Of a stretch of DNA of 64,000 nt, positions 22,679 to 34,851 are shown piece by piece; the first letter of the stretch is position 1, and each line of letters starts with the position of its first letter. Source of the DNA: Dentipellis sp. KUC8613 (taxonomy: Eukaryota > Basidiomycota > Agaricomycetes > Russulales > Hericiaceae); assembly GCA_002286715.1 (NCBI GenBank), contig NSJX01000001.1, positions 63,835 through 127,834 on the forward strand, given 5' to 3'. The notes below the pieces were generated by a model, which searched no databases, was not told the DNA's origin, and saw only the letters and a list, made by a program, of their open reading frames with translations. Both the position numbers and the translations under genes were made by a program.

Positions 22679-24483
22679 ATGGATGCCGGGGATGCGCTAT
22701 CCATCGCGTATGCTGCCACCGTGTCACCTATTCTCACCAGCTCTAACCCCCCTACAGGATGGTATCCGACTTCTTTCATCCTAGTGTCGGAGGTGTGGAG
22801 ACCCACATATACATGCTGAGCGCGAATCTGATCAAAAGGGGGCACAAGGTGCGTAATGTCTTGTCACCCTGACTTCACTCTAACGGAGAATAGGTGATTG
22901 TCATTACACATAGTCACCCTCCAGATCGCGTCGGAGTACGCTGGCTTTTACCCTCCCTGAAAGTCTACTATATTCCCTTCCCGACTCTGGTATCGTCCGC
23001 CACGCTACCCAATTTCTTCACATTCCTACCATACCTGCGTAGCATTGTCCTGCGCGAACGTATCACCCTGATACACTCACACGCGAGCCTCTCGTCCCTG
23101 GGACACGAGGGAATCTTACACGCGCACCTGCTGGGTGCGCACACAGTCTTTACAGACCACAGCTTGTTCGGTTTCGCAGATGCGGCGAGTATCCTTACCA
23201 ACAAGCTGCTGGAAGCAACATTGAGGAATGTGGACGCAGCTATCTGCGTGTCCCATACAGGGTATAGTACCCGTCACTTGAAGCTGAAGCTGTCTAATAT
23301 TGTGTTGACAGACGAGAAAATACTGTCTTGAGGGCAAAACTGCCACCTGATCATGTCTATGTGATACCCAATGCTATCGTTGCGGATCAATTTCAACCTG
23401 CCGAGGTGCCACCCCCAGTGGACACTAGTAATATACTTTCTCCCCATTCAAATGCAGCAATCACTGAATTTTGTGGTAGTAACAATCGTTGTAGTGTCTC
23501 GCCTTGCCTACCGCAAGGGTATAGATTTACTCGTAGCAACCGCCCCTCGAATCTGCGCAGCATTCCCAAACGTCCAATTTGTAGTTGGTAAGGCAACATG
23601 TTATCTGACATCGTCCATGAATTCACCTTGTCCTCCAGGCGGTGATGGCCCAAAATTAATCGACCTCCTTCAGATGAGGGAGAAACACTTTTTACAGGAC
23701 CGTATCGAAATTCTGGGTCCTATCCGGCATCGCGACGTTCGCAATGTAAGCCCTGAAATTCCAACAACTTGCTATTCCGCTCATGCTCGCCTCAATCACA
23801 GGTCCTGATACAAGGATCAATATTCCTTAATACGTCTTTGACTGAGGCCTTCGGCATTGCTATCTTAGAAGCGGCGTGCGCTGGTCTGTACGTTGTGTCC
23901 ACACGGGTGGGCGGTGTTCCGGAGATCCTCCCAGAGGACATGATTTCCTTCGCAAATCCCACAGAAGAAGGTGAACTTATGGACTCTGAGCTCTTGGACC
24001 CTGACACTTACCGTATGTAAAGATGTATTCAGGGCCTTATCTGAGGCTATCGAGATTGTACGTCAAGGCAAACATGATCCGCACCGGGCACATGAACGCA
24101 TAAAGGGGTTTTACGATTGGGCCCAAGTTGCTGAGCGTACTGAAGTCGTATATCGGAACGTGATGGCGAGGCAGCAGCAGGATCTCTGGACCAGAATAGA
24201 AAGGTTTGGACTGTCGTTATGTGGAAGCTTTGGACATGCATGCTGACATTCAATCTTACTGTTTAGGACGATGGGTTTGGGCCCCTTCTCTGGACCCATA
24301 TTCACCATTATCCTCATTGTAGATTGCCTTTTCTTCATGTTTCTAGAGTGGTGGATGCCCAGGGAAAATATCCATTATGCGGATACGCACTGGGATGAAC
24401 GTCGGTTCCGTGAGGTATCTCCAGCACTCGCTACTCAGATGTCACTCTTCTGGTACTGATGTTTGTTTCAGGTCACTCAATAG
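22679..24483 (+). CDS. GPI3: GPI3/PIG-A, phosphatidylinositol N-acetylglucosaminyltransferase catalytic subunit
   Basis: This is a GT4-family glycosyltransferase that moves GlcNAc from UDP-GlcNAc to phosphatidylinositol, the first step of GPI-anchor synthesis on the cytosolic ER face. A short first exon (22679-22707) joins by a 50-nt intron to give [17 protein letters not shown], the canonical start of the family. Further conserved blocks are [63 protein letters not shown] and the nucleotide-sugar motif [14 protein letters not shown]. The C-terminus holds the membrane span [20 protein letters not shown] followed by a short lumenal tail ending REVTQ. The last intron is only a few codons before the stop (24481-24483). 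Several introns interrupt it; junction frames fit at each. Confidence 0.95.
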
Positions 24484-25169
24484 TTCCGGGATTGTGTAGA
24501 CCAGGATATACCGGCCATACCGGCGAAGTCCAGTATGAACGAGCCCGGGGATCTGTGTGGTAACGGAACCGGTCACATCCGTGTAAATCGGTTCCACAAG
24601 TCAACATTCCAGACTTCCAAATGCCCTCGGTGAGTCTCCCGTCGATTTCCCCCTTGCGTTTCACTCAGTCGGCTGATCTTCCCTTCCTCGACAGGCAAAT
24701 GTCGACGCCGTATCGCCGCAAGCCGGATGCGTGCCTTCTCAGCGATCCCGGCGCTACCGCATGTCCGGGGACTGCGAAGCTCGTACATACCATACCCTCA
24801 GCCAAAGGGGGTATGCCTGCAGCACGTACATGCTTTGGCTAGTGCTGCTACCATGTGAGTATGCAGAATCTGGCACAATCCCATAGAACCTTTCAGGTTC
24901 TTCCCTGCAAGCGCTTCACCTTGTACTTAGGTAGGGCATCCTCATGCCAACTGCCGGTATCCAGCGATGCCCTTCAATCCATGTGAAGGACATATAGATC
25001 TGTTTACACCGGAACATTGAACTGTCGCCGTTGTCCTGACCAGGATTTAAGGTTGCTGTCCCTGCAGATCTAGTGGGTCTTATTGACATGTCAGATCTTG
25101 CACCGGGCCCCTTAAAGACCCATCGCGTGCACATTCTGCGCAACACGTGTATCCATATGCTGGCATCAA
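24484..25169. other. intergenic region between PIG-A and membrane family member 1
   Basis: This 686-bp stretch has only one coding candidate, the small three-exon reading frame at 24621-24934, listed separately at low confidence. Confidence 0.5.
24621..24934 (+). CDS. possible small three-exon gene, unknown
   Basis: ATG CCC TCG is followed at once by a good donor (GTGAGT), a 65-nt intron with a CTGAT-type branch site and a GACAG acceptor. A second exon (from 24695) reads ANVDAVSPQAGCVPSQRS and ends YMLWLVLLP, and a 42-nt intron (GTGAGT..TTTCAG) leads to a last exon ending HLVLR-stop. The product would be about 68 residues. The two clean introns are the only support; no domain or homologue is known to me, and chance is quite possible. 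Confidence 0.22.
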
Positions 25170-26273
25170 ATGACTGTCGCCGAGCCTACGCCCTCCCCCA
25201 CGAATAGCACGTCTCTCCTCCAGCAGCTTCGACCACTCTTACCCTACATCGGCATCGGCATTGTATCCATATTCATCCTCATCGCCGGCTCGACTGCCTA
25301 TATCATATACCGCATTACTCGGCGTCACCGCCGGAAGAACGGGACATCACAAGGCCACGATCCTTCTCTACCCACAATCCTTCTGAATGCACCATTAGAC
25401 CCGCAGGGTAGTATACCTTCCGTGCAGGACCAGGCAAGCATGCCTCCCCTACTATCTGGTATCAAGAATTCCAGTGGATTTCGGCGGTCGATGGACTTCG
25501 TGTGCCAAGGGATCCACCGCACACTCTCATGGCGCACATCAGGGCGGACTCTCCAGCCGACTTTCGACAACGAGAAATATGGCTGGCATCCATACAATAT
25601 CTCACGTGCAGGGTCGCTAGGAGCTCGAGTGGGGGGCAGGTCCTCCCGGTACAAGACAGGCCTGTCGGACACATACGACGTCTTTTCCGACCGCGTGTTC
25701 AGCGTCGCCGTCACTTCAGAAGTGTCGACAAACGACCTGCATGCCATTCTCGAGGACGTCACGGAAATGGACTCGCACGCCAAGGTGCCCGAGGAGATCC
25801 TGTCGTCGGAGTTGCTGCTACCTCCACCCCCGCGATGCATCATGTTTCCCTCCCCTCCGAGCAGCCACGATATCCCGACTGGGTATACACCCGACCTGCT
25901 CCCACTTGATCCCAATCTCCTAGCGCCTCCCACTGCTGTACATCGCCGATCACAGTCCTCCGACCATCGTCGTGCGCACTCGGCACCCATGCTCAGCGTA
26001 TCGCCATCTTCGAAGTCGGGCAGATTGGCGACGAGACATGCATCGGAAGGGGATGTTTGGGAGGAGTCGGTCGTCTCGGAGCAATACTTCGGGAGCGCTG
26101 AGCCGTCGGAGTCGTCGCACATGTCGCACAGGGCATCAACCAGTGCGCCAGATGTCGGGAAGGATCCAGAGCGCATGGCAGGCCAGGGACGCAAACGAGG
26201 GGGACGAGGCACCGCGGAGTACCGTTCCTCTATGGCATCGTGGATTGCTGGTTACAGGACAGGCTGGTCCTGA
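25170..26273 (+). CDS. single-pass membrane protein, local family member 1
   Basis: This intronless 367-residue protein has a short extracytoplasmic-type N-terminus and one membrane span at about residues 26-47 (YIGIGIVSIFILIAGSTAYII). A basic stop-transfer run follows (RITRRHRRK), then a long Ser/Pro-rich presumably cytosolic tail. It shares with the protein at 51472-52971 the order N-terminal span, basic cluster, then a motif of the form RRSMDFVCQGIHRTLSW (there LRDSMDFACQGLARSASW). A PPRCIMFPSPPSSHDI block resembles the other member's LPAIMVTFPSNDDI. No enzymatic motif or known domain is seen, and function is unknown. It is the most diverged of the three members. Confidence 0.75.
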   Translation: MTVAEPTPSPTNSTSLLQQLRPLLPYIGIGIVSIFILIAGSTAYIIYRITRRHRRKNGTSQGHDPSLPTILLNAPLDPQGSIPSVQDQASMPPLLSGIKNSSGFRRSMDFVCQGIHRTLSWRTSGRTLQPTFDNEKYGWHPYNISRAGSLGARVGGRSSRYKTGLSDTYDVFSDRVFSVAVTSEVSTNDLHAILEDVTEMDSHAKVPEEILSSELLLPPPPRCIMFPSPPSSHDIPTGYTPDLLPLDPNLLAPPTAVHRRSQSSDHRRAHSAPMLSVSPSSKSGRLATRHASEGDVWEESVVSEQYFGSAEPSESSHMSHRASTSAPDVGKDPERMAGQGRKRGGRGTAEYRSSMASWIAGYRTGWS

Positions 26274-27051
26274 GGGTGATTGGACAGAAGCAGTGAGGAT
26301 CCGTGGCAGTTGTACGTATCTTAGGTGCGGTATCGTTGAATTGAATTTGTATGATTTAGAACATTCTTGGATATTCGTTGACAGAACGTTTTACTACGCA
26401 GGTTGTCTTATTTTTACTGGTGTATTCTCTGCTGTTTTCGGGTATTGGTCTTGACAATCGTTCTCGTTGACACCACCTACATCGCATTCGCTCTTTTGCC
26501 TGGGCTGACTGCTCGCTGGACATCCAACTGGGGGGTTGTAGTGGCCTCCACGTTCAACAGCTTGGTGTGCGTATTTCCTCTCCTTGCAGGTGCCTTCCCT
26601 CTTCCCTGAGCGCAGAGGCCTATTTGGTCACGCATGAATATCAATGGGTACACATGACTCGAACGCATCGCCTTCGCTTGTATCTGTCTTGGAGTCACTT
26701 CCACTTCGTGCGTTTCCTAAACTGTTTCGTTCGTTGCAACAAAGTCATCACCTACAGCCAAATATTCTATACCTCATAATTGATTCCGTGTGCGTTGCGT
26801 GTAACATTTCCAAACGCTCTCCTGTTCGATGTCTAAATTCCACGTCTCCGCCAGATATGCACGTGGTCAGCAAGTTGGAATCTATCTGCGCGGCGGTATG
26901 CTGGTGAAGGTCGACTCATATCCTCAACCACCGATAGTTTCCCCTCGCCCACCTCCCTGATTTTGAACCTTCCCTCTGTTGTCACTGGATACCAGATACC
27001 GACACCACTCTGACCTATAACAACTAGCCGGACACCGTACATCAATCTTCA
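26274..27051. other. intergenic region
   Basis: This 778-bp stretch includes a short hydrophobic open frame at 26403-26609, judged a chance reading of 3' sequence. The promoter of the next gene lies at its right end. No supported gene. Confidence 0.5.
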
Positions 27052-29187
27052 ATGTCCTTACGAAGGGACGAGGACCATGACTACATATCTACGTTCGTTA
27101 TGTTCGTTTCTCTATCACACTTGGTACTGACCCTCACCGGCCACAGATTCTCCCAGATATATCAAAATTTACCATCTAATGCAAAGCAAGATCTTCTAGA
27201 ACAATATCTATTCCCGCTTCTGAACGCAGCCCCAGAACATATCAGCCAGGACATCATTAACACCGCGTCGCAATTTCGCAAGAACCTCATGGCGATGCCC
27301 GACCTCAACTATGACGGCATGTTGAAGGAGATAAATGGTCTCTGGGCCGCGTACTCCGCTGAAGAGATACGCGCCATCACGAAGGATACCACGCGGTGCG
27401 ACGCCTTTTTGCGCGAGATTCTTGCCAGCGTTGCAGCCTGGATCAGCGACATATGGTCGGTTGCATGTGAGTTTATGGAGAATTTCGAACTGGCACATAG
27501 GTGTCTCAGGCTTGCCGCGGAGACGGTGGCCGCTGTGGAAAGGAAGGCACCGAAGTGAGTGCCTCTTCATACGCATGAACACTTCTCATCCGAGGTTGTA
27601 TCAGGTTCAGCAAGTTCGTGGACTGCACTGTGTTCCTCAGGCGGGTGAGAACGTCGGAGGAAGTCTGCACGATCGAATTAAGCGGTACAAGCACGCTCTC
27701 AACAGCGTTGGTTTGGGTCTGGAGGGACGCGATCTTGACCATGCTTGCGCATGGTACGGACCGTCACAAGAAGGGCATACCAGGAATGCTAAGGGATATC
27801 AGTGATATTTATGGCTGGGTGGTCTTAGAAAGCTTACGCGACTGCTATACCCCAGGTGAGTGTCCCTGTCTTCACCTCCCACGCATTGGAATAAAGATTA
27901 TACACAGTCGCAGGCAACGAATCATTTGCATTTGACCCATCTGATGATTGGCGTCGGATACACACGTCGACCATGACTTTCTCCTCCATGCTCGCAGCAT
28001 ATGTCACAGAAACAGACTCGGCCTACTATATGAACTACTGGACCCCCGCTATGAGGTCCAACGTGCCGACACTCTTCGAGCTTGCCGAGAATCGGGCGCT
28101 CGAGTTGTTCAAAGAGCATCCCGATTCAAAGCTGTACGGGATGATCCTGCGGATGACAACGCGACCAGTCGATGTCGTTAAAGCAGAGCTGCTGCAAGTC
28201 GTCAAAGACTACGCCTATGTCAGCTCTGATTGCTTCTCCGTGGCGCTCAGCATTTTCCGCGCCGGAGCGCAACATCAGCAAGTCCTGGTGCTTCTTAGCT
28301 GCGGCGCACATCTCCTCCGCCCGCGTGACGCGCCGATGTATCAAACCGTAATTCTCCAGCTCAGTCGCTATCCAGAACTTCGACACCACGCTCTATCGCT
28401 AGTCGAGAAAGAACTGCACAACATCATTTGCAGCATTCGTGCGGAGCTCTTGACTGTCTTCTCTGGCCTCGAAACACCCACCAATGCTAGCGAGGTTCAG
28501 GAAATTCTCAAACTGCCCATGGATGGCCATATGCGGAAGCATCGCCTAGAACGATGGCTCGACGCAATCAAAACGCCCAGGCCGTTGGATCCTATGGTTA
28601 GCGCAGCGACGATCATAGGCCTCCCAACTCCACCACCCTTGCATTGGATAGTCCCTCTACAGGAGGTGCTCGAGGTAGAGGATATAATGGACGAGCTGGA
28701 GCCATGGTACAGTGCTAGCGAAACCTATGAGGACGAGGCGGACGAGTCAGAAGTATACGAGGCCGATCCATTCGGCATCTTCCACAAGAAGGAGCTGCCC
28801 GGAGACCTTGAAGACATCAGGGATCAACTAAAATCCCAGATGGGCGAGCAGCTCCAGGGGTGGGTCAGGTCCTCTGGCGCCATTCCAGGATCGACGAAGA
28901 TGCTTCTGCAAGTCATTCGGAAGACGGTCGAAATGATGCCCTTCGTGCAAGGAAACGACATCGTGGACGAAATGGTGATTCGGTGCGTGGTGAACTATTT
29001 CATCAGTCCAGGCGCAAACCCCATTTACATGGCGCATGCTTTTTCCAGGCTCTGGAATGGAATTGAAACAGAATACATCGCGGTTGCGATCAAATCACTC
29101 GGCGAGTTCGTGAACGCCTATCTATCAGAATATCTTCTTCTCTGCAAAGCAGAGGCCTGGACAGAAATGAGCACGGGGCAGAAATAA
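27052..29187 (+). CDS. uncharacterised all-helical protein
   Basis: The first exon is short (MSLRRDEDHDYIST), followed by an intron of about 55 nt, and then FSQIYQNLPSNAKQDLL. Two further introns lie near 27558-27604 and 27855-27910. The last exon, about 1.25 kb, ends at the TAA at 29185-29187. The total is roughly 640 residues, rich in amphipathic helices, with an acidic loop (YEDEADESEVYEADPF) about 150 residues from the end. There are no membrane spans, no signal peptide and no motif I recognise; helical repeat (ARM/HEAT-like) architecture is possible but not shown. The long last exon with even codon use makes this a firm gene of unknown function. Confidence 0.75.
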
Positions 29188-30624
29188 TGGGATCTTTAAA
29201 GCGAAGCCTATCTTGCGTCGATATTTGATACCTCCTGTCGATTGTTGCATGTGGAATGGGGTATTTTTCGTATTCGGGTTAATAGTACTTCCATATGCAT
29301 GTACTCTACACACTATGTAGCTCTGCCACTTAGGCTTTTTGGCCGGTCTCAGATGTTATGAGCGAGACTTCCAGTATTCTTATATGACGTGTATCGATTA
29401 GCTGCGCTGGAAATCTCTCACTACGGTCTTCGATGCAAGCAACTCCGAGCGTCTATGCAGGAAGCGCCCACGAAGACTTTACGATTGGAACAAATAGGAG
29501 ACAACAAGCAGCAAGCGCCGACGCGGCGACTTTCATCAACTTGAATATTCGTGGCCCTCATACCTACTGATGCCCTGAAAGAGATCAGCCATTACACAAA
29601 TTGCGGCGCGGACCGTAAGTCCAGGAGTATCGGTATACATCATCGCTGCCAGATATGTAAGATTCGCCCATAAGTCCTAATAGCCACCCAGAAGCCTAGT
29701 CTCCGTTGCTGACCTCGACCAAGGAAGATAGTCGTAGGTCGCAGGCTTTGACTCATGCTTTGGGTGGTTTTGTCTCTTTGAATGCTTTGGTCGCGTTGGC
29801 TGCTTTGGATGCTTTGGATGCTTTGAAGGCCAGCTGTTTATGGCTTGAGGGATGGGGCGGCCGTGGGCGGGGTTTCTATGGTATGTCCCATTGCTTTCCA
29901 GCCATTCACAAGCATGTTTACTAATCGCGTACTATGGACACTTTCAACTCGGAGGCGATTGTGGACTTGGACTGCTCCCGACGTCCCTCTCGCTGAATTC
30001 CGCTTTGTCGAACTCGGCGATGGTCCTCTCACGCGTCTTGGTGCAGCTGCAATCGCTGTACCACCACATTCATCAATCCTGTGATCGCGAATCGATGAAT
30101 GCTCTGTGATGTTTCTGTCCTGAAGCTGGTATTAATAGAAAGATTGTCGTGCTGGATCCAAGGGTAGCAGCATTAGATGACGGAGCCGGAGAGTAGCGGG
30201 CTCGCTGGCATGCGGCAAAGGTAAGCTGCTTAGTAGCTGACCTCATTTTGCAGGACAGCGGTTTCTCCATGTCTTCTCATCTGCCAACGTTCTCTCAGCC
30301 CCCAAGCCCAGGTGAGACCTGTAGCCGTAATCCCCCATGGGACGATCTTGCATTTCGGCAGCGTCGCCGTCAGCCGATGCACCAAAGCCCCTCTTCTAGG
30401 TGCGCGGGGGGGCCAGGTTTCTTGATTGAATCAGGCCGGGAGTTTCCCTTCAGAATCCGTACATAACGGTTTCCTTTACGCTGACCATGTGCTACTACCC
30501 CCACCGCTTCTCAATTTCCTGTACCTTTCTCTGAGGTGGGCTCGACATACCGGGCTCATTCCTGTACTAAAGCAGATGTCGCCTCTGTGCGTCCAGCTCC
30601 AGCCGGAGCACATTGTTGCCGACC
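29188..30624. other. intergenic region
   Basis: This 1.4-kb stretch has no supported gene. It contains a short imperfect repeat of GCTTTGGAT units (about 29755-29830). The right end holds the sedolisin promoter. Confidence 0.5.
29755..29830 (+). repeat. imperfect GCTTTGGAT-type short repeat
   Basis: Units such as GCTTTGG(AT/TC) recur about six times with small changes. Its role is unknown. Confidence 0.45.
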
Positions 30625-32876
30625 ATGGCGAAGTTCAACTTCCTCGCTCTTCTCGCTGTGCTAGCCGGCGTGGCTAACGCGTCTCCACACTTGGCTCGCT
30701 CTATGCACGTCCTGCATCGCCGCGACAGTCCACCTGGGACGTTTGTGAAAACAGGCCCTGCTCCTGAGGACCAGGTCTTCGACCTCCGCTTCGCACTTGT
30801 GCAGAATGACTTCGCTACGCTGGAGCAGAAGTTGTATGCCGTTAGCACGCCCGGGAATGCTGAGTACGGGCATCATCCCACCAAGGAAGAGGTCTGTCCA
30901 TCGTTCTAGGTTACTCATCTTCCACAGGAGCCGGACACTCACGCAGAAATTTATAGGTCGAAGAGCTAGTCCGACCGTCTCCCGACAGTGTATCGGCTCT
31001 GGACACTTGGCTATCATCGCACAACTTGTCCTCGCAAGCCTATTCGCTCGCTGGTGATGTCCGCAGCGTCAGCGTAACGGTCAAGCAGGCCAACGCGTTG
31101 CTCGGGGCCGAGTACTCTACGTTCGTCGATCAGAAGTCCGGGGTGCGAGCCATGCGCACGCTCTCGTACTCTATTCCCAACGAGCTCAAGGGACACGCCA
31201 ATGTTGTGTATCCGACGACGAGGTGCGCCATAGCCGTGATGTCTGCTAGTCTGGTTGCACAAGGATGGCTGATCTTCACAATTGTGCAGCTTCCCGGCTC
31301 CGCTTGCAGGCCCTGCGAAAGGGCCCGCATTGAGCAAATCGGCAGCTACAGACTTCGATGCCTCAAATGTGGCCACAGCTCCTGAATCCTGCGCGACGTC
31401 ATTCAACCCCTCATGCGCGCAGCAGATGTACGGGATACCTACTCGTCCCGCAACTCAACTATCGAACCGCCTGGGCGTCATCGGGTTGACCAGCCAGTGG
31501 ATCAACGACGCTGATTTGCAGGTGAGCGGAAGCTTCGTTCCCTGAGTCAAAGGCTTGCTGATTTACCGTTTTCATTAGATGTTCTTGACGAAATATCGCC
31601 CGGATTTACCAGCGTCAACGAGCTATCAGGTTGTCTCTATCAGTGGCGGTGTAAACAACCAGAGCGTTCCCGGAGACGAAGCTGTAAGTCATCCTCCACT
31701 GAGCCGCATCGTTTTCATCTCATTTTTGCGAATACACAACAGGATTTAGACGCTCAATACACGATCGGACTCGCATCCGGTGTCCCGGTCGAATTCCTCA
31801 CGGTTGGAAAAGCCACTGGAGATTCCTATGATGAGCCGTTCACAAAAATGATTGACGGGCTGCTCAATATCACAGACTTGCCTTCCGTTTTGAGCATCAG
31901 CTATACCCTGCCGGAGGTGTTCACTGACTTTGCCACTGCTAAGTAATTGCCATCGTCGTTTTCAGATCCAGCGCTAGCACTCATTTCTGATTACTGCTGC
32001 CAGCCACGTCTGCAACGGCTTCGCCCAGCTCGGGGCCCGTGGAATCTCCGTCTTCGTTGGCTCCGGCGACTGGGGCATCACTGGCAGAGAGGACCCCAAC
32101 ATGTGCCGCACTTTCACCGCCATGGCGCCTAGCTCTTGCCCATAGTGCGCACACTCCCACATTATTTCTTCCCACTGACGTTCGAGCACTCACCCTACAA
32201 TTTTATTCTCATCTGATCTTTCAGCATCACATCCGTCGGCGGCACTCAAGACGTCAACCCCGAAGTCGCATGGAACGAAGCAGAGCTGGACGAGGCATCC
32301 GGAAGCGGCTTCTCGAGCTTCTTCCCAATCCCCGCGTACCAGCAGGCCGACGTCGCCGCGTACCAGAAGACGCTCCCGGCGTCGTACGACGGGCTCTACA
32401 ATAAGACCGGGCGCGCGTACCCCGACGTGTCCGCACGCGCGACACTGGTCGACTTCGTGTGGCAGGCGCAGTACACGCAGATCAACGGGACGAGCACGGC
32501 GACCCCTGTGCTGGCGAGTATTGCGGCGCTGCTGAATGACGAGCTCGTTGCGGCGGGGAAGAGCCCAATTGGGTTTATGAATCCGTTTATTTATGCGAAT
32601 AAGGATGCGTTCAATGATATCACTAGTGGTGAGTCGCGTGCATCTTCCATTTGGGCACCTTCAAATATGCTTATCCGGGGTGTTCTTCTCATAGGCAGCA
32701 ATCCGGGATGCAATACGAACGGATTTCCGGCCATCCAAGGGTGGGACGCGGTGCGTAGTGTTTGGCTGTGCTCCTCGCTGGCGCTTACGCTGATTTGGAT
32801 GCGCTTGCAATTGTTGAAGATCACCGGCGTGGGGACACCTGCATATTCGAAGCTCAAGAGTGCACTCGGACTATGA
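30625..32876 (+). CDS. sedolisin, secreted tripeptidyl-peptidase-like serine-carboxyl protease (MEROPS S53)
   Basis: The signal peptide MAKFNFLALLAVLAGVANA begins at the ATG at 30625. A pro-domain follows with FDLRFALVQNDFATLEQKL and the conserved HPTKEEVEELVRPSP block, split by an intron. In the catalytic domain the E-x3-D pair is in GDEADLDAQYTIG, the oxyanion Asp is in VGSGDWGITG and the nucleophile Ser is in INGTSTATP. The Ca-binding end is GWDAITGVGTP. This is the full S53 set; the only oddity is Asn in place of Ser before GTS in the usual SGTS. Such enzymes act at acid pH in secretions of wood- and litter-decay fungi. About nine exons; the stop TGA is at 32874-32876. Confidence 0.93.
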
Positions 32877-33382
32877 ACTTGAATTTTTGTACACATAACC
32901 TGCCTGTCTTTGTCGTATCCTGAATCCATCTGTTGTCAAATACGGGGTATAAACGTAGTCCACCGCACCGTTCGAAACACGCCCGCAGGCAATGAACATC
33001 ACCAAATTTATCAGCCGCTCCGCAACGTGGGCAAACAGGAGCAGCATGAGCTACGCGGTCATGTTCCTGTTATAGTACCAGATGGGCACGAGGGATACGG
33101 TGCTGGCGGTGACACAGACGAGTGAGTCGATGCGCCAGAGCCACATCTCGGCGCGCTCGGGGGAGGCAAAAGAAAGTAGCCATGAGAACATGAATAGATT
33201 GTGTCTGTACTTGGGCGAGCTATCAGTTACTCACCATAAATAAAGAGTACTCAGAAAGCGGCGAACTTGCCGAGGAGAGCAACTTGAAGTGCTGCGCGCG
33301 GAGTTCGAACTGGTATTGCCATCGCGAGCGCCCGACGCAGCGCCTCCGCCACCGCTCCTCATCGTCCTCAACGTCGCCGACG
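32877..33382. other. intergenic region upstream of BIG1
   Basis: This 506-bp stretch includes, on the minus strand at about 33070-33160, a short hydrophobic reading (MWLWRIDSLVCVTAS..) that soon meets a stop and has no clean splice. It is not supported as a gene. The BIG1 promoter lies to the right. Confidence 0.45.
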
Positions 33383-34420
33383 ATGCTCGGCCACTCTCTT
33401 GCCCTCGCCGCGCTCGTTCACCTCGCATGTGCATTCACCGACACCCTCCCTATTGTAGCATGGTCCTCTCACAAGTATGCTTACTAGCATCAACATCTAC
33501 TGCGCATGCTCATACGGCTTTAGGTCCAACGCACTTGACGCGTTGCCGTCCGCACACCACACGTCCCCGCACTCTGCTGCAGTATTCGAGAGCATCCTCT
33601 CAAACGGTGATATCTGCGAGCACGATGCCATCGTTCTGATTGACCAACCCGGGGTGCGTGCAGGTTGCTTCCGACACTGGCCTTGAACTGACGCTTACGC
33701 ACCTCCAGCTGCACGCCTCAGACCTCCGCACGCTCTCCCCCTCATCACCCCTCGTCAACATCCTCCAGACCTCTCCGTCATCTATTCAGCTTCCCTATGT
33801 CCGTCGCGCAGAAGGCGGCGACCTCTCCGTGCACGATGCCGCGAACCTCGTCACCTCGCGCTGCGGCGCGCGCCAGCTAAACATTGTCGCCGGCCAGACA
33901 GGCGCCGCGTACGAGCAGGGAAACAAGCACGTCGTCTGCATGTCCATGCCCCACCTCTCCGGCGACGCAAGCCACCGCAAGGGCGCCATGGCTGACCACG
34001 GTGCGTCCCTCCCCCCCCTCCAGTAACCCACCCACCAGCTAATTAGCCGCCCGTCTCGTCTCCCCAGAATCGAGCCTCGCACGCGAGCTCGAAGGCATCA
34101 CCGCGCTCTTCCCGAAGCACCTTGTCATCCTCTCCGGCTCCGCCCCCTCCCTCGCGCGCCGGCAGTCGCAGTTCGACTCGCCCGATCCCAGCGCGCCGCT
34201 GCTCGACTTGCAGCAGCCGGGGAACAGCACGTTGCCCGACGGCGGGATCCTGAAGCGCTACCAGCTGCTGACGCCCGCGCTGATCACCTCGCTCCTGATC
34301 GCGTTCTTCCTCATCCTGCCCGTCGTCTTCCTCGGCGTGAGCGCGCTCGCGAGCATCCAGTCGCCGCTCAAGCTCGAGGCGCCCAAGGGCTTCAACGCGC
34401 AGGAGAAGAAGACGCAGTGA
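33383..34420 (+). CDS. BIG1: BIG1 family ER membrane protein (Ac45/VOA1-related)
   Basis: Four exons encode a type-I membrane protein. The N-terminal signal peptide is MLGHSLALAALVHLACAFTD, followed by a lumenal domain. The C-terminal membrane span has the family signature RYQLLTPALITSLLIAFFL and VSALASIQSP. It ends QEKKTQ, which places two lysines at -3 and -4, a dilysine ER-retrieval signal. Introns fall after SSHK (about 33474-33523), after DQPG (33652-33707) and after MADH (about 34000-34066), with matching phases. In yeast BIG1 is an ER protein needed for beta-1,6-glucan in the cell wall, and the membrane part is related to V-ATPase accessory Ac45/VOA1. The call rests mainly on the C-terminal signature and size. 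Confidence 0.85.
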
Positions 34421-34851
34421 TGCGCCTGCCAGTCGCCAGTCGCTGCTCGTCAGTCGTGCCTTCCGGAGGGTACGGATAATCCAGCATGTACATTGCATAA
34501 TATTATAGTGGTTAGTTGCAAGAAGAATGGTATGGATACATGGCGACTAAAATGCATCTACGTAAGCCCAACTATATGCGAATGCGTAGAGACGAGACGA
34601 GACGAGTGCGTGGATCCTACTAATGCACATATGAGCGGAGTCTGAGACAACAAGAACGAGACGAGACGGTAGATAGAGTACGCATGCGACAGGATGAAAC
34701 GGAGCGGAGCCGGTGAGTGAAGCGCGAAATGAAGATAGAAAAGTAAATAGTGGAGCGTGAATCGTAGAGAGGAGAGGAGAGAAAAAAACCAATGAGTGGA
34801 TGCAGCGGCCCATGAAGATAGATGATAAAGTAGCGTGGGGGGCGATGTCGG
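34421..34851. other. convergent 3' region (BIG1/MED13)
   Basis: This 431-bp stretch has runs of GAGAC/GAGAGG-type simple sequence near 34585-34600 and 34765-34785. No gene is seen. Confidence 0.5.

Noticed and set aside
26403..26609. 68-codon hydrophobic plus-strand frame after membrane family member 1
   Set aside because: It is AT-biased 3' sequence with no start context and no relation to the neighbouring genes.
33060..33180. Minus-strand hydrophobic reading (MWLWRIDSLVCVTAS) upstream of BIG1
   Set aside because: It stops after about 30 codons, has no clean acceptor upstream and overlaps BIG1 promoter space; possibly chance or a remnant.
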